A stretch of 64,000 bases of DNA from Flavobacteriaceae bacterium YJPT1-3 (GCA_029866965.1 CP123444.1:1281501-1345500); one strand, 5' to 3'. Positions 1 through 7,522 are shown, counted from the stretch's first letter. Program-made: numbers and translations. The notes: generated from the sequence alone by a model not told the origin.

Positions 1-1149
1 CAGGCGCTGTGCCATTTGCCAGATCATGTCCGGTTTGGTCGCAATGGCTCTTTTCTGCTTTCGCGAAAGCATAGCTTCATGATCGATCGCAAAGCGTTCT
101 CCGGTCTGCTTGTCCTCTCCAATAAAAGTGATGTTGCCGCTTTTAGAGCGGAGCATCATGCGCCAACTCAAGCGATGTCCCTCTTCGGTCCACAGTACAT
201 CATCGGTAATAAACCAGTGGCGCAAGGGGAGCGCGATCTGAGTTGCGAAATACAGGGCAAAGAGCGTGATCCCTACTTTGGAATAGCTGGGCACATGAAC
301 TTCTTGCGCATCGTAGTATGGTTTGCGGCGTATAAATAGTTTGTGAATGGTCTTAGGTTCGAAAAAGAACAGGGTAAAGGCCAGAGACAAGTAGGGGAAG
401 ATGCCGATCTGGAACACAATGCTGTTGAATAAATGAAAGAAGATGGAGATGAAAAACGCCCATTTTCGAGTCGGTTTCCAAAGCAAGGCTGGAATGATCA
501 ATCCGTCAAATAGGATCCCTACATAGGCGATGGCATAATGTACCCAGGATTCCTGGAGAAGATCACCCACCAATGGATAATCGGCGCGAGCACGCATCAG
601 ACGAGCTGGCACACTGGCATCGAGCCAGTCCGGGTATAATTTGGCGATACTCGCGTAGGTGTATACGATCCAAAGCTGTGCAATGATGATGATATAAACC
701 CAATTGGGCATAGCGATACGCTTGATAGAAGGGTTTCTTTTGGCGTCCAGGCTGGCATAGTGATTAGCAGGCAGCAGTGTCATGATACCGCAAAGTAGCA
801 TCAACAAATAGTAGTGATTGTTGTAAGACGACTTTTGCATCAAATACACCCCAGCCCACATCAGGCCGTAGCTGAACATGGCTATTCGATAGCGGTAGCC
901 CAAGGCCACACAAACGCCACACAAGCCCATAAGACCGTAGTAGAAATACATCCCATTTCCGGGCAAGGGTTGCAAAAAATCAAAGCCAATAAAGTTGAAA
1001 GTAAACTCGCCTTCCAGCAGGGTGCGGTCAATCCAGCCGGTTAGGATGGCTCCCCAGGCTTCCAAGGTGATCAATACTCCGAAAAAAATCCGGAATACGA
1101 TTAAGGCACTGTTGTCTACCTGTTTAAAGAGCCAATTATTCAGCTTCAT
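1..1149 (-). CDS. HTTM / vitamin K-dependent gamma-carboxylase-like membrane protein (3' end cut by window edge)
   Basis: The frame is open from an ATG at 1149 to base 1, giving 383 codons without a stop, so the C-terminus lies outside the window. The protein has many hydrophobic segments, as expected for the HTTM (horizontally transferred transmembrane) domain shared with gamma-glutamyl carboxylase. Around residues 104-115 it reads MQKSSYNNHYYL, close to the K-T-S-W-N-N-H-S-Y stretch of animal carboxylases that holds the catalytic lysine; here this is Lys106. The substrate in bacteria is unknown to me, and actual carboxylase activity is inference. The start overlaps the end of ribF by 14 bases, so the two are probably cotranscribed. 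A copy of the 14-bp palindrome lies near the C-terminal end. Confidence 0.8.
   Translation of the reverse strand, partial: MKLNNWLFKQVDNSALIVFRIFFGVLITLEAWGAILTGWIDRTLLEGEFTFNFIGFDFLQPLPGNGMYFYYGLMGLCGVCVALGYRYRIAMFSYGLMWAGVYLMQKSSYNNHYYLLMLLCGIMTLLPANHYASLDAKRNPSIKRIAMPNWVYIIIIAQLWIVYTYASIAKLYPDWLDASVPARLMRARADYPLVGDLLQESWVHYAIAYVGILFDGLIIPALLWKPTRKWAFFISIFFHLFNSIVFQIGIFPYLSLAFTLFFFEPKTIHKLFIRRKPYYDAQEVHVPSYSKVGITLFALYFATQIALPLRHWFITDDVLWTEEGHRLSWRMMLRSKSGNITFIGEDKQTGERFAIDHEAMLSRKQKRAIATKPDMIWQMAQRL
57..70. repeat. GCTTTCGCGAAAGC palindrome, perfect copy (in HTTM gene)
   Basis: Perfect copy. It is read in the frame that encodes L-S-R-K in the HTTM protein. Confidence 0.9.
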
Positions 1150-2074
1150 AATTTTGAATAAAGCGACGAGAGAATTCTTCATCCCGCTGCATGGCAGCGA
1201 CGAGTACACTCACGGAACTGAATTTTTGTTCATCGCGAATGCGGGTGAGCAATTCTATCTGAAGTGGTTGTTGGTAAAGATCCTGATCAAAATCAAAAAA
1301 GAAAGTCTCGATGGTTTGGTGGGTGCCTCCCACAGTGGGGTTGGTGCCAATGCTGGTCATCCCGTAAATCGATTGTTCTCCCACCTGGGCCTTTACTACG
1401 TATATTCCTGAAGCAGGGATCAATTTGTACGGTTCGGCGATTTGCAAATTGGCGGTTGGATATCCAATGGTACGTCCAATCTGCTTGCCTTCCACCACAC
1501 TTCCGCTCAGCATGAACGGATAGCCCAGGTAAGTGTTGGCCAGATCAATATCGCCGGCTTCCAGGGCCCGTCTGATCTTGGTCGAACTGATGGCTACGTC
1601 GTCGATGTCCTGTTTGGAAATTTCCTCCACTTCAAAATCAAAGCTTTCGCCAAAACGCTTCAGATCGTCAATATTGGCGTTGCGATTTCGGCCAAAATGA
1701 TGATCATAGCCAATGATGACCTTACGCGCCTTGAGGCGATTGACCAAGATATTTTCTACAAAGCTTTCCGCAGAAAGACGGGAAAATTCCCGGGTAAAAG
1801 GATGAACGATCAATTGATCGATACCGGTGGCCTCCAAAAGTCTTTTACGTTCTTCAATGGTATTGATGAGGCGAATATCGCTGTCCTGCTGAAGTACCAT
1901 TCTGGGGTGAGGAAAGAAGGTGAGCACCAGTGAGGAAAGACCGTTTGTTTTACCACTTTCGATCAATCGTTGCATGATCTTGCGATGCCCCAGATGTACT
2001 CCGTCGAAGGTGCCGATGGTGACCACGGTCCCGGAGCTGGGTTTAAATTCTTTGGCCGTATTGTAGATTTCCAA
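1136..2074 (-). CDS. ribF: bifunctional riboflavin kinase / FAD synthetase
   Basis: This 312-residue protein converts riboflavin to FMN and FMN to FAD in the cytoplasm. The N-terminal nucleotidyltransferase domain has the motif GTFDGVHLGHRKI near residues 22-34 and GYDHHFGRNRN further on. The C-terminal flavokinase domain (about 180-305) shows GRTIGYPTANL. Length is normal for the family. It lies two bases downstream of pth and overlaps the HTTM gene, so it belongs to a minus-strand operon. I see no FMN riboswitch, since the preceding gene leaves no leader. Confidence 0.95.
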   Translation of the reverse strand: MEIYNTAKEFKPSSGTVVTIGTFDGVHLGHRKIMQRLIESGKTNGLSSLVLTFFPHPRMVLQQDSDIRLINTIEERKRLLEATGIDQLIVHPFTREFSRLSAESFVENILVNRLKARKVIIGYDHHFGRNRNANIDDLKRFGESFDFEVEEISKQDIDDVAISSTKIRRALEAGDIDLANTYLGYPFMLSGSVVEGKQIGRTIGYPTANLQIAEPYKLIPASGIYVVKAQVGEQSIYGMTSIGTNPTVGGTHQTIETFFFDFDQDLYQQPLQIELLTRIRDEQKFSSVSVLVAAMQRDEEFSRRFIQNYEAE

Positions 2075-2076
2075 AT

Positions 2077-2706
2077 TTACTTTCCGTTAAAGGTGTTCAT
2101 GGTTTCCTGTACGCCCGCTAAAACGAACGATTCTATCAGTTGGCGAGCCGTGTCCAAACGTTCGGGTAGGGCAGCCTCTTCTTCAGGGCCCCAGCTTCCC
2201 AACACGTAGTCCACCTGCCGCCCTTTGCTGAATTGATCGCCAATCCCAAAGCGAAATCGGGCGTATTGGGTGGTACCCAGTTGTGCCTGAATATCTTTAA
2301 GTCCGTTGTGCCCCCCGTCACTGCCTTTGGTTTTTACACGAATGGTGCCAAAATCAAGATTGAGATCATCCGTAATGACCAACATGTTCTGTATGTGGAT
2401 TTTTTCGGTTTGCAGCCAATGTCGCACCGCTTTCCCGCTCAAATTCATGTACGTATTCGGTTTCAAGAGGGTCAGTTGGCGACCTTTGATTTTCGTCTTG
2501 GCGATGTCACCCAAGCGAGCGGTCTCCCACTCAGCTTGCTGCGCTTTCGCGAAAGCGTCGACAATCTTAAATCCAATATTGTGGCGGGTATTTTCGTATT
2601 TGGGGCCTATGTTCCCCAAACCAACGATCAGAAATTTTTTCATGGGGTCTAGTTGTTCATCCTTTTGGGAGGAGGTGCCAAAGAGTCTACCAAAAAAGGC
2701 TAGCAT
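2077..2706 (-). CDS. pth: peptidyl-tRNA hydrolase with N-terminal extension
   Basis: Pth releases tRNA from peptidyl-tRNA that drops off the ribosome. The core starts at Met22 (MKKFLIVGLGN) and carries Asn32, His42 in NTRHNIGF (the E. coli His20 equivalent) and the DD pair in VITDDLNLDFG. The 21-residue extension before Met22 is one I associate with flavobacterial Pth, so the upstream ATG at 2706 is kept, though ATG 2643 cannot be excluded. A promoter with correct spacing lies just upstream (2733-2760), which supports the long form. A perfect copy of the 14-bp palindrome encodes DAFAKAQ. Confidence 0.93.
   Translation of the reverse strand: MLAFFGRLFGTSSQKDEQLDPMKKFLIVGLGNIGPKYENTRHNIGFKIVDAFAKAQQAEWETARLGDIAKTKIKGRQLTLLKPNTYMNLSGKAVRHWLQTEKIHIQNMLVITDDLNLDFGTIRVKTKGSDGGHNGLKDIQAQLGTTQYARFRFGIGDQFSKGRQVDYVLGSWGPEEEAALPERLDTARQLIESFVLAGVQETMNTFNGK
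2543..2556. repeat. GCTTTCGCGAAAGC palindrome, perfect copy (in pth)
   Basis: Perfect 14-bp self-complementary copy, extended by C and G to 16 bp. It encodes A-F-A-K-A in pth. Confidence 0.9.
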
Positions 2707-2732
2707 ACAATCATGGGTCTTACTACCTTATA

Positions 2733-2760
2733 AAAATATAGGTTCTCCCGGCCTGTGCAA
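2733..2760 (-). promoter_or_regulatory. promoter for pth-ribF-HTTM
   Basis: On the minus strand TTG is followed after 17 bases by TATATTTT, seven of eight matches to the Bacteroidota -7 element TAnnTTTG with the expected -33/-7 spacing. Transcription would start near 2728, about 22 bases before the pth ATG. It lies downstream of the rplY terminator, so pth has its own transcript. Confidence 0.5.
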
Positions 2761-2798
2761 AAGGAATTTATAGTTTAATTTGATTGTTTTTATCACAT

Positions 2799-2829
2799 AA
2801 AAAAACCTTCTGCGCATGCAGAAGGTTTT
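2799..2829 (-). terminator. intrinsic terminator of prs-rplY
   Basis: Twelve-bp stem AAAACCTTCTGC / GCAGAAGGTTTT with a GCAT loop, followed on the minus strand by a T run. It lies just past the rplY stop. Confidence 0.9.
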
Positions 2830-2852
2830 GTTGTTGTAGAGCAAGGGAAAAT

Positions 2853-3512
2853 CTATTCCTGAGTCGCTTCTTCAGAAGCTCCTTCGGCTCCTTCAGCAGC
2901 TCCTTCAGCTCCTTCTTCACCTTCCATTCCTTCTTCATCCAGTTCTTCTTCTTCATCTTCAATGATGTTACGTGAAGTACGAACCTGACAAACTACTGTG
3001 TTTTCCGGCGCTAAGATTTTGTAGTCGTCGTGAGCCAATTCGGCCACGTACAACTTGCTTCCAATCTTGAGCTCACTAATGTCTGCTTCTAAGTAATCCG
3101 GAAGATTCTTAGGCAATGCTTTTACACGCAGTTTACGATTGGTTTTACGAAGTACACCTCCGTTTCTCACCCCTTTGGAGTTTCCTACAAAGTGTACCGG
3201 AATCATCATACTCACTTCTTTACCATCAAAAATCTGGTAGAAGTCGATGTGCATGATCCGGTCTGTTACCGGGTGGAACTGGATGTCCTGAAGAATCGCT
3301 TTAACGACTTCTCCGCCTTCCAATTCAATTTCGACCGTGTGCGCATCTGCGGTGTAAATCAGGTCTCTGAACGCCAGTTCTGGCGCGCTAAAATGCACTG
3401 GTTCATCACCTCCGTATACTACGCAAGGGACCATTCCAGCATTACGTAAGGCGGCTGCTGCCTTCTTGCCCACGCTTTCTCTTTTGGATCCTTCGATCTT
3501 AATTGACTTCAT
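2853..3512 (-). CDS. rplY: 50S ribosomal protein L25 (Ctc/TL5 type)
   Basis: This 219-residue, two-domain L25 binds 5S rRNA. The N-terminal L25 fold covers about residues 1-92 and the TL5-type beta domain about 95-185. The last 35 residues are a low-complexity acidic tail rich in Glu, Gly and Ala, encoded by a run of imperfect gctcctt-type repeats. The gene follows prs by 22 bases and is closed by a strong terminator, forming a prs-rplY transcript. The order prs-rplY-pth is common in flavobacteria. Confidence 0.95.
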   Translation of the reverse strand: MKSIKIEGSKRESVGKKAAAALRNAGMVPCVVYGGDEPVHFSAPELAFRDLIYTADAHTVEIELEGGEVVKAILQDIQFHPVTDRIMHIDFYQIFDGKEVSMMIPVHFVGNSKGVRNGGVLRKTNRKLRVKALPKNLPDYLEADISELKIGSKLYVAELAHDDYKILAPENTVVCQVRTSRNIIEDEEEELDEEGMEGEEGAEGAAEGAEGASEEATQE

Positions 3513-3534
3513 TTATTTAGTATTAATTAAAAAT

Positions 3535-4476
3535 TTACATGATAAACTTCGATGCAATGCTGGTGTTGTTATTCACCCGGTGCATAACATCGGCAAAAAG
3601 GGGAGCACAGCTCACCACTTTTATTTTTTTACTTTCTTGTTTCAACGGAATACTGTCGGTGACGATCAGTTCTTCCAGTTTGCTGGCTTCCAAACGCTCA
3701 TAGGCATTTCCGCTTAAGATGGCATGCGTACAAATAGCGCGTACGCTCAAAGCACCTTTTTCCATCATCAGGTCAGCCGCTTTGGTCAGGGTGCCTGCGG
3801 TATCCACCATGTCATCGGCGAGGATGACGTGCTGCCCTTCCACGTTACCGATCAGTTCCATATGCGAGATCACATTGGCTTTAGCGCGTTGTTTGTAGCA
3901 TATGACCACTTCGCTTTCCATGGCTTTAGAATAGGCATAAGCCCTCTTACTTCCTCCCATATCCGGCGAGGCCATGGTCAGATTCTCCAGGCCTAGATTT
4001 TTGATGTAGGGCAGGAAGAGCGTTGAGGCGAACAAGTGATCGACCGGCTTTTCGAAAAAGCCCTGAATTTGATCTGCATGCAAGTCCATGGTAATGATGC
4101 GGGTCGCTCCAGCGGTTTCTAAGAGGTTAGCCACTAATTTAGCGGCGATGGGAACCCGAGGTTTATCTTTTCGGTCTTGTCGTGCCCATCCAAAATAAGG
4201 AATGACTGCCGTGATGTGGCGGGCAGAAGCACGCTTGGCAGCATCCAGCATCAAGAGCATTTCCATCAAGTTGTCACTGCTAGGCATGGTAGAACCGATA
4301 ATGAATACCCGAGCACCACGCACTGATTCTTCAAAAGACGGTTGAAACTCACCATCGCTGTAGGTGGAGGTAATGATTTTCCCTAAGTCCTGCCCGTATT
4401 CCTTGGCAATTTTTTCAGCTAAGGCCTTACTGGCAGAGCAAGCGAATAATTTTGGTTCCGGTACTGTGGTCTGCAT
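3535..4476 (-). CDS. prs: ribose-phosphate pyrophosphokinase
   Basis: Prs makes PRPP from ribose 5-phosphate and ATP for nucleotide, His and Trp synthesis. The 313-residue length is normal. Visible motifs are the pyrophosphokinase signature DLHADQIQGFF near residue 130 and the PRPP-binding loop VILADDMVDTAGTL near residue 220. It is the first gene of the prs-rplY transcript, with a candidate promoter about 50 bases upstream. Confidence 0.96.
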   Translation of the reverse strand: MQTTVPEPKLFACSASKALAEKIAKEYGQDLGKIITSTYSDGEFQPSFEESVRGARVFIIGSTMPSSDNLMEMLLMLDAAKRASARHITAVIPYFGWARQDRKDKPRVPIAAKLVANLLETAGATRIITMDLHADQIQGFFEKPVDHLFASTLFLPYIKNLGLENLTMASPDMGGSKRAYAYSKAMESEVVICYKQRAKANVISHMELIGNVEGQHVILADDMVDTAGTLTKAADLMMEKGALSVRAICTHAILSGNAYERLEASKLEELIVTDSIPLKQESKKIKVVSCAPLFADVMHRVNNNTSIASKFIM

Positions 4477-4529
4477 AGGTGCGTAAATGCTTGATTATGG
4501 AGGGGATTCCAGCCCCAAAAATCGAGGTG

Positions 4530-4537
4530 CAAATTTA
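4530..4537 (-). promoter_or_regulatory. -7 element upstream of prs
   Basis: Exact TAAATTTG on the minus strand, matching TAnnTTTG. Start of transcription would be near 4525. No clear -33 TTG at the usual spacing. Confidence 0.5.
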
Positions 4538-4601
4538 GAAATTAATTTGGCTTTTGAAGTATAATTATGAGGAATTTACAGGAGGGAAAAGAAATTATTC
4601 T

Positions 4602-4609
4602 TAATTTTG
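4602..4609 (+). promoter_or_regulatory. -7 element ahead of the tRNA-Leu remnant and GIY-YIG gene
   Basis: Exact TAATTTTG. It ends 12 bases before the tRNA-like sequence, the spacing expected for a tRNA promoter. No -33 element is evident. It is the only promoter I can see for the downstream intact tRNA-Leu. Confidence 0.5.
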
Positions 4610-4629
4610 CCGTCCAGAATTGCCTTGGT

Positions 4630-4643
4630 CCTGCCTACGGCAG
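4630..4643. repeat. CCTGCCTACGGCAG inverted repeat
   Basis: Half-length version of the palindromic element at 4669-4688, inserted after the first eight bases of the tRNA-like sequence. Confidence 0.6.
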
Positions 4644-4668
4644 ATAAAGGCGAGAACGAATTGGTAGA

Positions 4669-4688
4669 CCTGCCTACCGTCAGGCAGG
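4669..4688. repeat. palindromic repeat CCTGCCTACCGTCAGGCAGG
   Basis: Seven-bp inverted arms CCTGCCT/AGGCAGG around six bases, inserted where the D arm joins the anticodon arm of the tRNA-like sequence. A shorter relative lies at 46809-46822. Confidence 0.7.
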
Positions 4689-4723
4689 CGCGCTGCGACT
4701 TAACTCGCAGTATTGAAAAAGTG

Positions 4724-4981
4724 ATGGTATTGATATGGGTTTATGCGATATCAAGTGTGAATCAGAACTACATTTATGTAGGAATGACTCAAGATTTATT
4801 TGCCAGAATTAAGAGGCATAATGCAGGCAGAGAACGCACAACAAAGCCCTATCTGCCCTATGAATTGATTTATAGTGACTCTTTTGAAACAAGAGCGTTA
4901 GCTCGGAAAAAGGAAAAGTTCCTCAAAACAGGAGTAGGAAAAGAAAAATTACGACTTTTAAGAAGTAATAAAAATAAATAG
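4724..4981 (+). CDS. GIY-YIG nuclease family protein, single-domain
   Basis: An 85-residue protein made only of a GIY-YIG domain: WVYAI near residues 5-9 and YIYVG near 16-20, then the usual R-x3-H helix (RIKRHNAG) and a basic C-terminus. ATG 4724 is chosen because the domain starts there; the open frame runs further upstream from TTG 4607 but that part is the tRNA remnant. The stop codon's last base is the first base of tRNA-Leu(CAA). Small proteins of this UPF0213/YhbQ-like group are of uncertain function. The position between a broken and an intact tRNA-Leu suggests a link to tRNA loci, which is inference. Confidence 0.85.
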   Translation: MVLIWVYAISSVNQNYIYVGMTQDLFARIKRHNAGRERTTKPYLPYELIYSDSFETRALARKKEKFLKTGVGKEKLRLLRSNKNK

Positions 4982-5060
4982 CCTTGGTGGCGGAATTGGT
5001 AGACGCGCGCGACTCAAACTCGCGTTCTTCGGAGTGTGGGTTCGATTCCCACCCAAGGTA
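4981..5060 (+). tRNA. tRNA-Leu(CAA)
   Basis: Eighty bases. Acceptor GCCTTGG pairs with CCAAGGT (one G-U pair), discriminator A, no encoded CCA. The anticodon stem CGCGA/TCGCG closes loop CTCAAAC with anticodon CAA. There is a short extra arm and a T arm GTGGG-TTCGATT-CCCAC. The first base overlaps the stop codon of the GIY-YIG gene. Confidence 0.95.
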
Positions 5061-5083
5061 CAATAAGCCAAAAAATTGGCAAG

Positions 5084-5122
5084 AAGCGAGCAATCTTAAA
5101 TAAAGAAAGCTCGCTTTTTTTA
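5084..5122 (+). terminator. intrinsic terminator after tRNA-Leu
   Basis: Stem AAGCGAGC / GCTCGCTT with a 17-base loop, followed by seven T. Confidence 0.75.
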
Positions 5123-5320
5123 TTTGAGAGCGTGAGACTTCAATTTTTTGGCTTTCACGCGGAGCTTGCAGGGAACATTCGCCGCAGGCGAATAAATCCC
5201 ACCTCGATTCGATTGCTTCAATGTACAGAAGCTCGCTTTTTTTTGGAATAAAGCGAAGTGTTTGTTTTTGTTGCTTTCACGCGGAGCGTGAAGGGAACAT
5301 TCGCCGGAGGCGAATGAGTG
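5108..5320. repeat. imperfect tandem duplication, 122-bp period, each unit with two small hairpins
   Basis: Unit 1 starts at 5108 and unit 2 at 5230, both with AGCTCGCTTTTTTT. In each unit a 43-base core follows (5151-5193 and 5273-5315): GCTTTCACGCGGAGC, then AGGGAACATTCGCC, then AGGCGAAT. The core forms two stem-loops, CACGC-GGA-GCGTG (perfect only in unit 2) and ATTCGCC-N3-GGCGAAT (perfect in both). The stretch 5123-5379 holds no gene that I can support. Confidence 0.75.
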
Positions 5321-5379
5321 TCATGCACTACACAATGCGCCAAGAGCATGATTTCTTAGTGCCATTATTTGGTAATGCA

Positions 5380-6990
5380 TCACTGCTGACCGAGCTCTAA
5401 AGTATCCTTGTATTGTATCCTTAAGTTCTCGAGCTCTTGATGCAAGTTCGCAACTATGTCTGTGTAAGCCGTGTCGCGATAGACATTGTTCATCTCCATA
5501 GGGTCTTTTATACGGTCATATAATTCCCATTCATCTATGTCATAATAAAAATGGGTCAATTTATATTCTTTGGTCACTATTCCATAATGCCTTTTGACCA
5601 TATGGACTGATGGATATTCATAATAATGGTAGTAAACAGCATCTCTATTCCATTTTTCTTTTTGATTCTTAAGAAGAGGCACTAAACTTTCCCCCTGCAT
5701 ATCATTAGGAGCTTCAATTCCTGCTGCATCAAGTAGAGTCTGTGCATAATCAAGGTTTTGAACCATTTCATCTTCAACAGTGCCCGGTTTAATAGTGTTA
5801 GGCCATCTCACGATCAACGGGGTTTTGAAGGACTCATCGTAAATAAACCTTTTGTCAAACCAGCCGTGTTCCCCCAAATAAAAACCTTGATCAGACGTAT
5901 ATACTACTATGGTGTTCTCTGTAAGACCACTTGCATCGAGATAATCAAGGACCCTTCCGATATTATCGTCTACCGATGAAATGCAAGCCAGATAATCCTG
6001 CATATATCGTTGATATTTCCATTTCATTTTTTCCTCCTCAGTCATTTTTGGCCAATTCGTTTTGAAGAATTGATTTATGGTGTCTAAAACTGGATCATAT
6101 TGAGCTTTCTGTTCTGGATTGGCACGCCCATAGGGTCCGTAAAAGCCATTTTCATACTCTGCCACCTGAGGATAAACAGATCCCATTTCTGCTAAGGTTT
6201 CCGGTCTTATTTTACTGTCATGGCTGTACATCATATGGTTCAATAGATTCATTTCTGCTGTCTTGGCAGCAGTGCCTCTATTCTCATAGTTGTCAAACAG
6301 GGTAGCAGGTTCTGGAAATGATTTGGTAGAATATTCTTTAAATTTTTCAGGAGTAGGCCACCATGGTCGATGGGGGGCTTTGTGGAAATACATCATCATA
6401 AACGGCTTAGCGGGATTTCTTTTTTCTTTTAACCAATCAAGTGTCAAATCGGTTATGATATTAGTAACATGACCTTGAATGGTGGTGTCTCCAAGATTAG
6501 AAATAAAGTCTGGGTTGATATAGTGCCCTTGACCTGGTAAGATCATAAATTCATCTATTCCTTTAGGATTATTTCCAAAGTGGAGCTTCCCGAACATGGC
6601 CGTTTGGTAACCATTTTTCTGAAAAATTTGAGGAAAGGTAACCTGAGAAGTATCAAAGGGCATTGAGTTATCCATTTTACCATTGATGTGAGTATGTTTC
6701 CCCGTTAATATAGTCGCTCTGGAAGGAGCACAAATTGAATTGGAAACGCATGCATTGGTAAATAACATCCCTTCTTTCGCCAATCGGTCAATATTCGGAG
6801 TCTCGATCAATTGCCTCCCGTAGGCACTTATGGCCTGATAAGCGTGGTCATCAGCCATTATGAATAATATATTTGGGACATCATTGGTCTGTTGTTGCTT
6901 TTCCAGATTTTTTGAGTTTTGACAACTGGCAAAAACAAAAATGGAGATCAAAAGTCTCAAAGGTTTCAGTGGACTCATTCTAACTGTCAT
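5380..6990 (-). CDS. sulfatase, family S1, lipoprotein
   Basis: A 536-residue S1 sulfatase that hydrolyses sulfate esters, probably on sulfated glycans. The N-terminus is a lipoprotein signal with lipobox FASC (Cys23), so it is membrane-anchored. Metal ligands Asp47-Asp48 lie in IMADDHAY, and the formylglycine motif C-A-P-S-R is at residues 87-91 (cysteine type, needing a maturation enzyme not in this window). KAPHRPWW near residue 210 is a substrate-pocket stretch. Either Met1 or Met5 could be the start. It stands alone, with no carbohydrate-binding SusCD pair or glycosidase nearby. It is visibly AT-richer than its neighbours and lies next to a tRNA locus, so acquisition by transfer is possible. 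Substrate cannot be told. Confidence 0.92.
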   Translation of the reverse strand: MTVRMSPLKPLRLLISIFVFASCQNSKNLEKQQQTNDVPNILFIMADDHAYQAISAYGRQLIETPNIDRLAKEGMLFTNACVSNSICAPSRATILTGKHTHINGKMDNSMPFDTSQVTFPQIFQKNGYQTAMFGKLHFGNNPKGIDEFMILPGQGHYINPDFISNLGDTTIQGHVTNIITDLTLDWLKEKRNPAKPFMMMYFHKAPHRPWWPTPEKFKEYSTKSFPEPATLFDNYENRGTAAKTAEMNLLNHMMYSHDSKIRPETLAEMGSVYPQVAEYENGFYGPYGRANPEQKAQYDPVLDTINQFFKTNWPKMTEEEKMKWKYQRYMQDYLACISSVDDNIGRVLDYLDASGLTENTIVVYTSDQGFYLGEHGWFDKRFIYDESFKTPLIVRWPNTIKPGTVEDEMVQNLDYAQTLLDAAGIEAPNDMQGESLVPLLKNQKEKWNRDAVYYHYYEYPSVHMVKRHYGIVTKEYKLTHFYYDIDEWELYDRIKDPMEMNNVYRDTAYTDIVANLHQELENLRIQYKDTLELGQQ

Positions 6991-7107
6991 TTTTTCTAGG
7001 ATTATAAGTAATTAAACGCCTTATTAGAGAGTGGTCAATATTTTTTTTTCAATAGTATTAAATTTAAAGTAATGATCCATGTGCTCATCTTGATAGTAAT
7101 CTAGTTA

Positions 7108-7131
7108 ATTAGGATGAAGCTCAATCCTAAT
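7108..7131 (-). terminator. weak hairpin at the end of the DUF2721 gene
   Basis: Eight-bp arms ATTAGGAT/ATCCTAAT around an eight-base loop at the stop codon of the next gene. No strong T run follows, so termination is doubtful. Confidence 0.35.
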
Positions 7132-7522
7132 CCCGTTTCTCCATATTCCGGAGTTGAATCCCTAGCGCTTTGGTCGATAACTGCACCTCAATCAATGAGA
7201 GTATCAAGGAGATCATCAAGGCCAACAGACTGATTCCAAAGACCAAATTGGCCCAAAACGTCAGTTCAATGTAGATCAGAAACATCGTAATCACAGCCAG
7301 GAGGAAACTAATTATAGCCACCGCCTGCATATTTTTGATGATGGCGAGTCGGCCTCTGAGCTTTTTCACCTGTAAGCCTACAGCTTCAGATTCTGTCTTT
7401 ACATAGGTGTCGTGCAAGTTTCGGATCAAAGCGGCGATCGCCAGGTAACGGGCGTTGTACGCCAGCATGGTCAGGGAGATGGCAGGAAATAACAAAGCCG
7501 GGATACTGAGGGTGAGTTCCAT
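7127..7522 (-). CDS. DUF2721 family membrane protein
   Basis: A 131-residue protein with an N-terminal membrane segment, a basic amphipathic middle (VKKLRGRLAIIKN) and two close C-terminal membrane segments. This matches my memory of the DUF2721 family. Function unknown. It is monocistronic on the minus strand, divergent from the HupE-like gene. Confidence 0.75.
   Translation of the reverse strand: MELTLSIPALLFPAISLTMLAYNARYLAIAALIRNLHDTYVKTESEAVGLQVKKLRGRLAIIKNMQAVAIISFLLAVITMFLIYIELTFWANLVFGISLLALMISLILSLIEVQLSTKALGIQLRNMEKRD

Larger units (their letters stand above)
4622..4727 (+). pseudogene. degenerate tRNA-Leu-like sequence with palindromic insertions
   Basis: Blocks shared in order with the intact tRNA-Leu at 4981: GCCTTGGT (4622-4629), GAATTGGTAGAC (4658-4669), then an anticodon-arm-like block (4688-4710) with a stem CTGCGA/TCGCAG and TAA at the anticodon position. 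The loop is one A shorter than in a normal tRNA. Two insertions with palindromic CCTGCC repeats separate the blocks. The T arm and 3' acceptor strand are missing. It cannot be a functional tRNA as it stands. Confidence 0.7.

Noticed and set aside
2074-2706. FMN riboswitch controlling ribF
   Set aside because: ribF directly follows pth with two bases between, and no RFN-like conserved elements are seen upstream of pth.
4607-4723. A longer GIY-YIG protein starting at TTG 4607
   Set aside because: The extra 39 codons are the tRNA-like remnant and palindromic insertions. They show no protein-like conservation pattern, while the domain starts cleanly at ATG 4724.
4622-4727. Functional second tRNA-Leu
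   Set aside because: The T arm and 3' acceptor strand are missing, the anticodon loop is short by one base and two insertions break the D arm.
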